Under the pieces are notes generated by a model that saw only the letters and a program-made list of their open reading frames with translations, was not told the DNA's origin and did no database searches. Of a DNA stretch of 64,000 bases, positions 9,338-17,563 are shown in pieces. How positions within the stretch are numbered: position 1 is the stretch's first letter; every line of letters starts with the position of its first letter. The translations under genes and the position numbers were made by a program. The DNA is taken from assembly GCF_002310375.3 (NCBI RefSeq), contig NZ_CP023315.3:2294001-2358000 (forward strand), given 5' to 3'. The stretch is from Caulobacter vibrioides. Lineage in GTDB: Bacteria > Pseudomonadota > Alphaproteobacteria > Caulobacterales > Caulobacteraceae.

Positions 9338-9697
9338 CTATTTCTTGACGCTGGCCAGATAGGCGATCACCGCTGCGCGCTCGGCGTCATTGGGCGCGCC
9401 GAGCAGCATCTTGGTGCCGGGCACGACCTTGGTGGGAGCCTTCGAATAGGCGTCGAGCTTGTCGGCGGTCCAAGTGATTCCCGAGCCCTTCAGCGCCGCG
9501 CTGTAGGTGTAGCCTGGAAGGCTCGCAGCCTTGCGGCCGACCACGCCCGCCAAGGGCGGTCCCAGTTTGCCCGGAGCGGCCTGCAGCGCATGGCACATGC
9601 CGCAGCGCTGTTCGAAGAGCTGTTGGCCCGAGGGCGCCGCCACGGCGCTGGACGCCAAGCCCGCGAACACCGCCGCCAGGGTAAGCCGAACCTTCAT
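9338..9697 (-). CDS. lacB: Periplasmic c-type cytochrome (LacB-like)
   Basis: A 119-residue class I cytochrome c. It has a cleavable signal peptide (MKVRLTLAAVFAGLASSAVA), one haem motif RCGMCH, and a C-terminal GTKMLLGAPND segment supplying the methionine ligand. Likely accepts electrons from the LacA/LacC dehydrogenase and passes them to a terminal oxidase. It appears to be the last gene of the operon running down from the MFS gene, 31 bases after the isomerase stop. The ATG at 9697 has GGGAG upstream. Cytochrome identity is certain; the lacB name rests on context. Confidence 0.8.
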   Translation of the reverse strand: MKVRLTLAAVFAGLASSAVAAPSGQQLFEQRCGMCHALQAAPGKLGPPLAGVVGRKAASLPGYTYSAALKGSGITWTADKLDAYSKAPTKVVPGTKMLLGAPNDAERAAVIAYLASVKK

Positions 9698-9728
9698 CAA
9701 GCAACTCCCGTCAGAACACACGCCTAGA

Positions 9729-10784
9729 CTATAGGCCAAGAAGTCTTCGGTTACGTCCAGCGTCGGACCCCGCGCTGGCGAAATCGTCAAACGCCCTGTC
9801 CGTCACCCGGATGATGTGATCCCGGATGAACGGCGCGCCCTCGGCGGCGCCCTGCTCGGGATGCTTGAGCGCGCACTCCCATTCCAGAACCGCCCATCCG
9901 TCATAGTCGTACTGCGCCAGCTTTGAAAAGATCGCCTTGAAGTCGACCTGACCATCGCCCAGCGACCGGAACCGTCCAGGCCGATCAACCCAGCCCTGAT
10001 AGCCGCCATAGACGCCCGAGCGCGCGGACGGCCGGAACTCGGCGTCCTTGACGTGGAACGCCTTGATGCGCTCGTGGTAGCGATCGATATAGGCCAGATA
10101 GTCTAGCTGCTGCAGTACGAAGTGGCTGGGATCGTAGAGGATGTTGGCGCGCGGGTGTCCGCCGACCTCATCTAGGAAGCGCTCGAACGTCGCGCCATCA
10201 TGCAGATCCTCGCCCGGATGGATCTCGTAGGCGGCATCGACGCCATTGTCTTCAAAGACATCCAGGATCGGCTTCCAGCGACGGCCCAACTCGGCGAACG
10301 CCTCTTCGATGAGGCCCGCAGGCCGCTGGGGCCAGGGATAGAGATAGGGCCAGGCCAGCGAGCCCGAGAAGGTCGCGTGGGCCTTCAGGCCGAGGCGCCG
10401 ACTGGCGACGGCCGCAGCCTTCACCTGCTCAACCGCCCAGGCCTGTCGCTCCTGAGGCTTGCCGCGCAGCTCCGGCGGCGCGAAGCCGTCGAACAACTCG
10501 TCATAGGCCGGATGCACCGCAACCAGTTGCCCCTGCAGGTGTGTCGACAGCTCGGTGATCTCCAGGCCGTACTCGGCCAGCAGCCCCGCGATATCATCGC
10601 AGTAGGTCTGGCTTTCGGCGGCCAGCGCGAGATCGAAGAACGAGTCCGCCCCGCCCGTCGGCATCTGCACCCCGACATAGCCGAGGCTGGAGACCCAGGC
10701 CGCCATGGTCTCGAGCTTGTCGAAGGGGGGCGTGTCGCCGATGAACTGGGCCAGGAAGATGGCTGGTCCCTTGAGCGTCTTCAT
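9729..10784 (-). CDS. Sugar phosphate isomerase/epimerase-type TIM-barrel protein (cytoplasmic)
   Basis: A 351-residue xylose isomerase-like TIM barrel (AP endonuclease family 2 fold) with metal-site segments such as AAYEIHPGEDLHD, NILYDPSHF, HVKDAEF and WAVLEWECAL. No signal peptide. Relatives act on keto-sugars, epimerising, isomerising or dehydrating them. In this operon a 3-ketosugar is the natural substrate guess. The start at 10784 has AAGGAGAG upstream and overlaps the preceding stop by one base (TGATG). Exact reaction unknown. Confidence 0.82.
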   Translation of the reverse strand: MKTLKGPAIFLAQFIGDTPPFDKLETMAAWVSSLGYVGVQMPTGGADSFFDLALAAESQTYCDDIAGLLAEYGLEITELSTHLQGQLVAVHPAYDELFDGFAPPELRGKPQERQAWAVEQVKAAAVASRRLGLKAHATFSGSLAWPYLYPWPQRPAGLIEEAFAELGRRWKPILDVFEDNGVDAAYEIHPGEDLHDGATFERFLDEVGGHPRANILYDPSHFVLQQLDYLAYIDRYHERIKAFHVKDAEFRPSARSGVYGGYQGWVDRPGRFRSLGDGQVDFKAIFSKLAQYDYDGWAVLEWECALKHPEQGAAEGAPFIRDHIIRVTDRAFDDFASAGSDAGRNRRLLGL

Positions 10785-11914
10785 CAGCCCTCTCCTTTTA
10801 GCGCGACCCAACCCGCATCGTCGCGGCTGGCCGCTACGGCGCGCTCGACAAAGGCCATGCCGCGCACGCCTTCGGCGATGTCCGGCACAAGGCCGCCGGC
10901 GCGGCCTTCGATGGCGTCGGCGAAATCACGGTAGATCGTGGCGAAGGCCTCGATAAAGCCTTCCGGATGTCCCGTGGGCAGGCGCGTGACCGCGCGCGCT
11001 GCTGGGCCAAGATAGCCGGAGCCGGCGTGCAGCACGTGGCTCGGACCTTCCAGCCAGTCCAGGGTCAGCACATTGGGATCCTCATGCGACCAGGTCAGGC
11101 CGCCCTTCTCGCCATAGACGCTGATCGTCAGCCCGTTGCGGGCGCCGGCAGAGATCTGCGAAGCGATCAACACCCCGCGCGCCCCGCCCTCGAACCGCAG
11201 CAACACGTTGCAGTCGTCGTCGAGCCCGCGCCCCGGCACGACCGTGGCGACATCCGCGCACAGCCGCTCAACGCGCCGCCCGGTGATGAACTCGGCGATG
11301 TTGAACGCATGGACGCCGATGTCGCCGATGCAACCGCCGACGCCCGATTGCTGGGGATCGGCGCGCCAACTGGCCTGCTTGTTGGCGCTGTCGCGCTCCA
11401 ACGGCGTCGACAGCCAGCCTTGCGAATACTCGACCACCACCTTGCGCACCGCGCCCAGGTCGCCGCGCGCCACGATCTCGCGCGCCTCGCGCACCATCGG
11501 ATAGCCGGTGTAGGTGTAGGTCAGGCCGTAGTGCTTGCCGCTTGCCGCGACGATCTCGGCCAGCGCCTGCGCCTCGGCGAGGTTGAGGGTCGCGGGCTTG
11601 TCGCTGATCACGTGGAGCCCCGCTTTCAGCGCGGCCGCGGAGACATCGAAATGCAGGTGGTTCGGCGTCACCACCGAGACCAGTTGCACGCCGTCGGCGC
11701 GCGCCCGCTCGGCGGCGAACATCGTGTGGTGGTCCGGATAGACCCGGTCGGGCGCGACGCCCCAGGCAGCCGCCGCCTGGGCGCTCTTGGCGGGATCACG
11801 GCTGAACACGCCCGCCACCAGCCGGATGCGGCCATCGAGCTCCGCCGCCATCCGATGCACCGGCCCGATGAACGAGCCGGGACCGCCGCCCACCATCGCC
11901 ATCCGCAAGGCCAT
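10784..11914 (-). CDS. Gfo/Idh/MocA family oxidoreductase
   Basis: A 376-residue NAD(P)-dependent oxidoreductase with an N-terminal Rossmann fold (MVGGGPGSFIG), the SDKPATLN segment corresponding to the family's EKP motif, and GGCIGDIGVHAFN in the catalytic region. In 3-ketoglycoside pathways such enzymes reduce 3-ketoglucose to glucose, or oxidise the sugar inside the cell. Overlaps both neighbours by one base (TGATG), so tight coupling is expected. Substrate not determined. Confidence 0.85.
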   Translation of the reverse strand: MALRMAMVGGGPGSFIGPVHRMAAELDGRIRLVAGVFSRDPAKSAQAAAAWGVAPDRVYPDHHTMFAAERARADGVQLVSVVTPNHLHFDVSAAALKAGLHVISDKPATLNLAEAQALAEIVAASGKHYGLTYTYTGYPMVREAREIVARGDLGAVRKVVVEYSQGWLSTPLERDSANKQASWRADPQQSGVGGCIGDIGVHAFNIAEFITGRRVERLCADVATVVPGRGLDDDCNVLLRFEGGARGVLIASQISAGARNGLTISVYGEKGGLTWSHEDPNVLTLDWLEGPSHVLHAGSGYLGPAARAVTRLPTGHPEGFIEAFATIYRDFADAIEGRAGGLVPDIAEGVRGMAFVERAVAASRDDAGWVALKGEG

Positions 11915-12879
11915 CAGGCGACGACCTTGGCGAGATAGTCGAAGCTGATCTTGGCCGACTCCAGACGCGTGTAGGCGAACGGCGGCTCCTGCTCGTAGTA
12001 GAAGCCCCGGATCCCGGCGTCATAGGCCGCCGGCAGCAGCCGCTTCCAGTCGATCATGCCAGAGCCCACCTCGGTCGGGTCCTGCCGCAGCTCGAAGTTG
12101 GGCTTGGTGCTCGGCTTGACGTCCTTGACGTGCATCTGGGTGAAACGCCCCGGATAGGCCTTCAGCAACGCGAACGGATCCTGACCCGCCGCCGTGACCC
12201 AGCCAGCGTCCAGTTCGAAGGTGACCAGCGATGGATCGGTGCCCTTCAGCAGGATGTCCATGCCGGTGGTCTCGCCGCCCTTGGCGTCCTTCAGCGGCGC
12301 GAACTCGAAGTTGTGATTATGATAACCGGCGAGAATGCCCGCCTTCTTCAGGATCGCGGCCTTCTCGTTGAGGAAGTCGGCGTTCCACTTCCATTCGTCG
12401 GCGGTCATCTGCACGCCGGCCTGGCGGAGATCGGCCGCCCCCATGCGCTCCGGAATGTAGAAGATCGGCATGATCGCCGACTTCACGCCGATGACGTGCA
12501 GCTCGTCCGCCAGCTTGCCAAGATCGCCGCTGAAGCCGTTGGGGCCCTTCGGCGAGATATGCGCGCTGGGGCAGACAAGTCCGTGCTTGTCGAACGCCGC
12601 GCGCAGGTCGGAGGGCGTGCGGCCAAGGTAGCCGGCCAGCTCAACCGTCCGAAAGCCGATCTTGGCCACCGTCGCCAGTTGCGTGTCGAGCTCTTTGGCC
12701 AGGTCCGGACCCAGGCTGTAGAGCTGGATGCCCACGGGCTGCTTGCGACGCTGGAAGAACGGGACCTCGCTCGCGGTCGCCGTCCCGACGACGCCTGCGC
12801 CCAGCGCTGCGGCGCCGGCGGCCAGCAGGCCGCGACGGGACACGCCATGGCTCTGATTATCGAAGGCGGTCATGCGCAT
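11914..12879 (-). CDS. Tat-exported sugar isomerase/epimerase TIM-barrel protein
   Basis: A 321-residue TIM-barrel protein of the sugar phosphate isomerase/epimerase family with a twin-arginine signal (SRRGLLAAGAAALGAG), so probably periplasmic, unlike its paralogue at 9729-10784. Barrel segments AGYHNHNFEF, TFELDAGWV, MHVKDVKP and YYEQEPPF carry likely metal ligands. I chose the start at 12879 because AGGAAAGG sits 6 bases before it; an ATG at 12900 has no ribosome site. Probably processes keto-sugars released by the DUF1080 proteins. Reaction unproven. Confidence 0.8.
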   Translation of the reverse strand: MRMTAFDNQSHGVSRRGLLAAGAAALGAGVVGTATASEVPFFQRRKQPVGIQLYSLGPDLAKELDTQLATVAKIGFRTVELAGYLGRTPSDLRAAFDKHGLVCPSAHISPKGPNGFSGDLGKLADELHVIGVKSAIMPIFYIPERMGAADLRQAGVQMTADEWKWNADFLNEKAAILKKAGILAGYHNHNFEFAPLKDAKGGETTGMDILLKGTDPSLVTFELDAGWVTAAGQDPFALLKAYPGRFTQMHVKDVKPSTKPNFELRQDPTEVGSGMIDWKRLLPAAYDAGIRGFYYEQEPPFAYTRLESAKISFDYLAKVVA

Positions 12880-12900
12880 GGGGATCACCTTTCCTGACAT

Positions 12901-14142
12901 CTAGGCTTGAGCCGGGCTGGCGGCGGACGAAGCAGAATCCGCTTCCGAAACAGGTCCCCGCGTCGGCGGGCGGAAGAACAGCCCCAGCAGGCAGACCGCC
13001 GCCAACGCCATGCCGGTGGGGACGAGGAACAGGGTGGTGTAGTCCACCGAACCATCGGTGGTCAGGCGGCCGATCAGCTCGGGGAAGATGAAGCTGGCGG
13101 CCACGTTGCCCACGCCCAGGATCAGCAGGTTGAACAGACCCTGCGCGCTGGAGCGGACATCCTTCGGGAAGACGGCGTCGACGAAGATGTACACCGTGGC
13201 GAAGAAGAAGGCGTAGCAGACGCCGTGCAGCAGTTGCACCGCCACGATCACCGGCACGCTGTCGGCGAAATAGGCGAACACCGCAAAACGCGCCGCGTGG
13301 CCCAGCACGCCGACGATCATGGTGACCTTCCAGCCCAGCTTGGCCAGCACACGGCCCAGCACCAGCATGGTGACGATCTCGGCCACCTGGCCCAGGCTCA
13401 GGACCACCATGCTGAGATTGCCCGCGATCCCGACCCGGTTGGTCAGGAAGGCGTCGGCCATGACGAAGTAGCCATTGTGGATCACCGAGTCGATGAAGGT
13501 GACGATGAACAGCACCAGCACGAAGGGCGCGCCCAGCAGCTTGAACGCCCGTCGCCAGGCCAGCTTGTCGACCGCGTCATCGGCCTTGCGCGGCGGCGTG
13601 TGCGGCAGGGTCAGGGCGTAACCGGCGAAGACGAAGGAGACGATCGCCGCCACCAGGAAGATCCAGCGGACCTGCTCCACCGTCGCCTGAGCGCCCAGCA
13701 AGAAGACAAACGGCCAGCTGACCAGCACCCAGCCGACGGTTCCGCCCATCCGCACGCCACCGAAACCGGCCGCCGGATCGCGCAGGTTGGCGAAGGCGAT
13801 CGAATTGGTCACCGACAGCGTCGGCACATAGACGAGGCTGAAGACGAGATAGCAGGCGAAGAATGGCCAAAAGCTCGTCGAAAACGCCGTGCCCAGCAGC
13901 GCGACGCCGCCAATCAGATGGCTGACCGCCAAAAAGCGCTCCGCAGAGAAGTTCCGGTCGGCGAACTGGTTCGAGAAGAAGATGCCCACCAGGGCCGCAA
14001 CGCCCCAGGCGCTGCCAACCAGGGACTGCTGCCAAGGCGCGAAGCCCAACATGCCCATGTACGGGAAGATCTTAGGCGCCCAGGCGCCCCAGATCGCCAG
14101 CTGCAGCACCATCATCACGAACAGACGGAAACTCGTCCCCAT
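12901..14142 (-). CDS. MFS permease, NupG/LacY-like sugar or nucleoside transporter
   Basis: A 413-residue, 12-helix major facilitator protein resembling the nucleoside:H+ symporter (NupG) group, with MGTSFRLFVMMVLQLAIWGA at the N-terminus and FFSNQFADRNFSAERFLA in the first cytoplasmic loop. It heads an operon with the isomerases, the oxidoreductase and the cytochrome, so it probably imports the sugar or keto-sugar produced in the periplasm. Start at 14142 is supported by GGGGAGGA 8 bases upstream. Transcribed divergently from the LacI regulator. Confidence 0.82.
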   Translation of the reverse strand: MGTSFRLFVMMVLQLAIWGAWAPKIFPYMGMLGFAPWQQSLVGSAWGVAALVGIFFSNQFADRNFSAERFLAVSHLIGGVALLGTAFSTSFWPFFACYLVFSLVYVPTLSVTNSIAFANLRDPAAGFGGVRMGGTVGWVLVSWPFVFLLGAQATVEQVRWIFLVAAIVSFVFAGYALTLPHTPPRKADDAVDKLAWRRAFKLLGAPFVLVLFIVTFIDSVIHNGYFVMADAFLTNRVGIAGNLSMVVLSLGQVAEIVTMLVLGRVLAKLGWKVTMIVGVLGHAARFAVFAYFADSVPVIVAVQLLHGVCYAFFFATVYIFVDAVFPKDVRSSAQGLFNLLILGVGNVAASFIFPELIGRLTTDGSVDYTTLFLVPTGMALAAVCLLGLFFRPPTRGPVSEADSASSAASPAQA

Positions 14143-14204
14143 GCCTTCGTCCTCCCCGACCCTTGGGCGGCCAACTTTTGTCCGTCGGGACGCGCGCCGC
14201 TCCA

Positions 14205-14220
14205 ATGTAATCGAATTCAT
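14205..14220. promoter_or_regulatory. Putative LacI-family operator (MFS/lacI divergent promoter)
   Basis: ATGTAATCGAATTCAT is an imperfect palindrome (12 of 16 positions symmetric) centred on CG, the usual design of LacI-family operators. It lies 63 bases upstream of the MFS start and about 100 upstream of the regulator start. A near copy lies at 8440-8455. Proposed to bind the LacI protein of this locus. Confidence 0.55.
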
Positions 14221-14319
14221 CGATAACAGGGGTCTTTCGAACCGGCAACCATCCCTCGGGTCCGCCGAGGGCGCGGCGACGCCTTGCCAAGCTTTCAGCG
14301 ACCCGCCAGTGTCCGCCCG

Positions 14320-15327
14320 ATGGCCACCATTCAAGACGTCGCCCGCGAAGCCGGAGTCTCGACCGCGACCGTGTCGCGGGTCTTCAGCGCGCCCGACTTG
14401 GTGCTCGAGCCTACGCGCCAGAAGGTCATGGAGGCCGTCCACCGCCTGGGCTACGAACCGAACTTCGCGGCCAAGAGCCTGCGTACCCTGCGGACCGAAA
14501 AGATCCTGGTCACGGTGCCGGACATCTCCAACCCGTTCTTCTCGCAGGTGATCCGCGGCGTCGAGGAAGCCGCGCTAGCGGCGGGTTACTCCGTACTGCT
14601 GGGCGACACGCGCCACGAGGAGGCGCGCGAGGAACAGTACGCCCTGATGTTCCGGCGCAAGGAGGCCGACGGCCTGATCTTTCTGGGTCACCGCCTTCCG
14701 GACATCCTGGCCGAGATGCTCGCCGCCAAGGGGCCGCGCACGCCGATCGTCAATGGCTGCGAGTTCCGCCCCGGCCTCGCCGTCTCCAGCGCCCACATCG
14801 ACAACGAGCGCGCCGCCGCCGAGGCCATGGACCACCTTTACGGCCTGGGGCACGTCCGCGTCGGGGTGGTGACAGGCCCGCTGGCCAGCCCGATCAGCAG
14901 CGACCGTCTGGCGGGCGTGCTGTCGGCCGCCCAGCGCCACGGACGCGCCAGCGCGCTGCGGATGGCCATCGGCGACTTCTCGATCGAGTCCGGCGTCCGG
15001 CAAACGGGCGAATTGCTGGACGAGCCTGGTCGGCCGACGGCGATCTTCTGCTTCAGCGACGAGATGGCCATGGGCGCGCTGGAAGCGATCCGCCAGCGCG
15101 GCCTCGACTGCCCGCGCGACATCTCGCTGGTCGGCTTCGACGACATCCGCTTCGCCCAGTACCTGCACCCGCAGCTCACCACGGTCCGCCAGCCCAAGGA
15201 GCAGATTGGTCACGAGGTGGTTCGGCTGCTGCTCGACATCCTCGCCGGACGATCCACGGCGCTGCAGAACATCACCCTGCCCCACCAGCTGGTGGTGAGG
15301 AACAGCACCGCCGCGCCGCTGGGCTAG
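14320..15327 (+). CDS. LacI-family transcriptional regulator
   Basis: A 335-residue LacI regulator. The helix-turn-helix TIQDVAREAGVSTATVSRVF begins at residue 3, the hinge region (VMEAVHRLGYEPN) follows, and the periplasmic-binding-protein-like sensor domain ends with the usual dimer segment (VGFDDIRFAQYLHPQLTTVR). Presumably represses the divergent operon and the lacA/DUF1080 genes until an inducing sugar is present. The ATG at 14320 is preferred because it puts the HTH at the N-terminus; the TTG at 14284 adds an unlikely extension. No clear ribosome site. Confidence 0.88.
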   Translation: MATIQDVAREAGVSTATVSRVFSAPDLVLEPTRQKVMEAVHRLGYEPNFAAKSLRTLRTEKILVTVPDISNPFFSQVIRGVEEAALAAGYSVLLGDTRHEEAREEQYALMFRRKEADGLIFLGHRLPDILAEMLAAKGPRTPIVNGCEFRPGLAVSSAHIDNERAAAEAMDHLYGLGHVRVGVVTGPLASPISSDRLAGVLSAAQRHGRASALRMAIGDFSIESGVRQTGELLDEPGRPTAIFCFSDEMAMGALEAIRQRGLDCPRDISLVGFDDIRFAQYLHPQLTTVRQPKEQIGHEVVRLLLDILAGRSTALQNITLPHQLVVRNSTAAPLG

Positions 15328-15375
15328 AGCTCACGACCTGCCTTCGTAAGGCTGTGAGCTCTAATCTTTTGTTTT
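15326..15375 (+). terminator. Intrinsic terminator after the LacI gene
   Basis: AGAGCTCAC (15326-15334) pairs with GTGAGCTCT (15354-15362), with an inner GCCTT/AAGGC stem, followed by a T-rich stretch (ATCTTTTGTTTT). It begins within the LacI stop codon and fits a rho-independent terminator. The outer AGAGC..GCTCT arms resemble those of the palindromic repeats at 19146 and 25240. Confidence 0.65.
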
Positions 15376-15376
15376 G

Positions 15377-15425
15377 GCGCATTTTTCTTCACGTGAACCG
15401 GAACCACTTCGCTCGAAAAATGCGC
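15377..15425. repeat. Palindromic intergenic repeat (alphaproteobacterial type)
   Basis: GCGCATTTTTC (15377-15387) and GAAAAATGCGC (15415-15425) form a perfect 11-bp stem around an ACGTGAACCGGAACCACTTCG core. Very similar elements with an AACCGG..CCACTTCG core recur in rhizobial and caulobacterial genomes. The right arm touches the stop codon of the DUF1080 gene. It may also act as a terminator for the convergent genes. Confidence 0.6.
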
Positions 15426-16210
15426 TAGCGCAGCGCCAGCTCTCGCACCCAGATATTGCGGAAGCTGATCGGCGCGCTGGGGTCGCCGTGCGCCTGCAGC
15501 TTGATCGGCGACGAGCCGTGGGCCTTGTAGCCAGGCTTGCCGATATAGACCGTCTCGCCCGCCAGGACCGCGTTGTCCTGCACCAGCACGCCGTTGTGCA
15601 GCACCGTCACCGAGGCGGGCCTGGCCAGCGCGCCATCGGCGCCGAACACCGGCGCGCGCCAGATGATGTCGTAGGTCTGCCACTCACCCGGCTTGCGGTT
15701 GGCGTTGGCCAGGGGCGGGTGCTGCTTGTAGACGGCGCCGGCCTGGCCGTTGACGTAGGTCGCGCTCTGATAGCTGTCGAGGATCTGCACCTCATAGCCC
15801 TGATCGCGCGAGCCTGTGGACGCCAGGAACACGCCGCTGTTGCCCCGCGCCTGGCCAGACCCCGCGATGTCGGCGGGAATGCGCCATTCCAGATGCAGTT
15901 GATAATCGCCGAAACTCCGCTTGGTCTCGATATTGCCCCGCGCCTTGTCGACGGTGATGACCCCGTCCGCGACCGTCCAGCCCGCCGGAGACTTGTCGGC
16001 TGCTGTGACCCACTGATCCAGATTGCGGCCGTCGAACAGGATGATGGCGTCCGACGGCGCCCCGCCCAGCGCGGACGCCGGCGTCACCACCGCAGGGGCG
16101 GGCTTCCAGACTTCGGTGTCTTCGGGACGAGTCTGAGCCGAGGCTGCGGCGCCCAAGAGCCCCATGCAGACCGCAAAGCTCGCCAGACCCATGATCGGCT
16201 TGATCGTCAT
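15425..16210 (-). CDS. Second DUF1080 (3-keto-disaccharide hydrolase) family protein, periplasmic
   Basis: A 261-residue protein with a signal peptide ending near AAASAQ and a DUF1080 domain: ILFDGRNLDQWVTA, NSGVFLASTGSRDQGYEVQI, QTYDIIWRAP and SFRNIWVREL. It is a different subgroup from the protein at 8507 and may act on a different 3-ketoglycoside or linkage. AGGGAGTAGGG precedes the ATG at 16210. Convergent with the LacI gene. Periplasmic location is inferred from the signal peptide. Confidence 0.83.
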   Translation of the reverse strand: MTIKPIMGLASFAVCMGLLGAAASAQTRPEDTEVWKPAPAVVTPASALGGAPSDAIILFDGRNLDQWVTAADKSPAGWTVADGVITVDKARGNIETKRSFGDYQLHLEWRIPADIAGSGQARGNSGVFLASTGSRDQGYEVQILDSYQSATYVNGQAGAVYKQHPPLANANRKPGEWQTYDIIWRAPVFGADGALARPASVTVLHNGVLVQDNAVLAGETVYIGKPGYKAHGSSPIKLQAHGDPSAPISFRNIWVRELALR

Positions 16211-16296
16211 CCGCCCTACTCCCTGGAGCCGGCGTTCTTTGGCCGGCAAGACGGGCAAGATTGACCAGCCCGCGCATCGCCGCAAGCGAGGGCGGT

Positions 16297-17409
16297 TCAG
16301 CCCTTGCTGGGAGCGGTCCAGACCGCGCGAGACCCGCGCACCGCGAAGGCCGCTGAGCCCAAGCCCACGGAGCGCGCATTCACGCGATCCAGGATGACCC
16401 GCGCCTGCATGGGTGACGCCAAGGCCGGCATGCCGCGCGTGGCCATGTCTTCGGGGCCGCCAAGTCCGATCTCGTTCATCACGATCGGGGTCAGTTCGAA
16501 AGCCTGGCAACGCCCGCGCTCGAACGAGGCCTGCACGATGACGCTCTCCCAGCATTCGGCGGCGTAGGCGCCTGGCGGCTTCTCGGTCTGGAAGACGAAG
16601 TTGCCCAGTCCAAAGAACAGCGGCGCGCCGTCATGGATCTCGATCCCCTGCAACAGGGGCGCGCCATGCCCGACGAACACCGAGGCTCCGGCCGCGACGC
16701 ATCGGCGCGCGAACGCCCTCTGCCAGGCCGGCACGTCGGCCTGGTTCGGCTCCCAGTCGTGATTGTGCTGATAGGCGATGACGACCTCGGCGCGGCGCCG
16801 GGCCTCGGCGATGGCGGCCAACACCCGCTCGGCGTCTTCCTCGCGCGGGAGACCCGAGGCGTCGCGGCGCAGTTCATTCACCCCGGGACGGGTCATGGTC
16901 GCGGCGCCGCCCTCGCGCACCTTGCCCGTGGCGAAGGCGACGAGCGCCACTGGCCCTGCTGGCGTCGGGGCGTAGGCAGGCGCGGCGGCCCGCGCGAGAT
17001 CACGCCCCGACCCCGCCGACACCAAGCCGGCCCGTTCAATCGCGTTGACCGTGTCGAGGATGCCGCCGCTCCCCAGGTCGAAGGCATGGTTGTTGGCGGT
17101 GGCCAGCAGATTGATGTGCATCGCCTTGAGCGCATCCAGCACCGCCGGCTCGCCGGCATGCAAGGTCAGGGCTTCACGCGTCGGCGCTCCGGCCCGCGGC
17201 CCCTTGATCACCGTCTCAAGATTGGTGAAGGCGATGTCGGCCTTAGCGAGCTCGCGCGCCAGGGCGCGACGCCCGGGCCACAGCGCATCGGTGACGGCAT
17301 GCTCGATCAGCGCCTGGCCCAGCAGGGCGACTCGCACCTGTCCCGGCTTGGCGACCGCTGGCGTGGCGGCCAGAGCCAAAACGCCTTGCAACAGACTGCG
17401 CCGATCCAT
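16297..17409 (-). CDS. CapA-like (PGA_cap) metallophosphatase-fold protein
   Basis: A 370-residue protein resembling the poly-gamma-glutamate capsule protein CapA family. The start MDRRSLLQGVLALAATPAVA looks like an export signal. Conserved segments include FTNLETVI, NNHAFDLGSGG, AYQHNHDWEP and VGHGAPLLQGIE. No other capsule genes are nearby, so a capsule role is doubtful; many such proteins have unknown substrates. A GGGGGTG stretch precedes the ATG. Its upstream region faces the AbgT gene. Confidence 0.75.
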   Translation of the reverse strand: MDRRSLLQGVLALAATPAVAKPGQVRVALLGQALIEHAVTDALWPGRRALARELAKADIAFTNLETVIKGPRAGAPTREALTLHAGEPAVLDALKAMHINLLATANNHAFDLGSGGILDTVNAIERAGLVSAGSGRDLARAAAPAYAPTPAGPVALVAFATGKVREGGAATMTRPGVNELRRDASGLPREEDAERVLAAIAEARRRAEVVIAYQHNHDWEPNQADVPAWQRAFARRCVAAGASVFVGHGAPLLQGIEIHDGAPLFFGLGNFVFQTEKPPGAYAAECWESVIVQASFERGRCQAFELTPIVMNEIGLGGPEDMATRGMPALASPMQARVILDRVNARSVGLGSAAFAVRGSRAVWTAPSKG

Positions 17410-17563
17410 CCCACACCCCCAAGCCGCTTACGTTCGACCATAAGCCGAACGCCAAAAGACCGGCCACATCATGCGCGCGCGGTATGGCTCGATGATCGCC
17501 GGCTATACCATTGTCGGCGCCAGGGGGCGCTGCCAGGGTCGCCTGACGCTATGGGGGCCTTGC

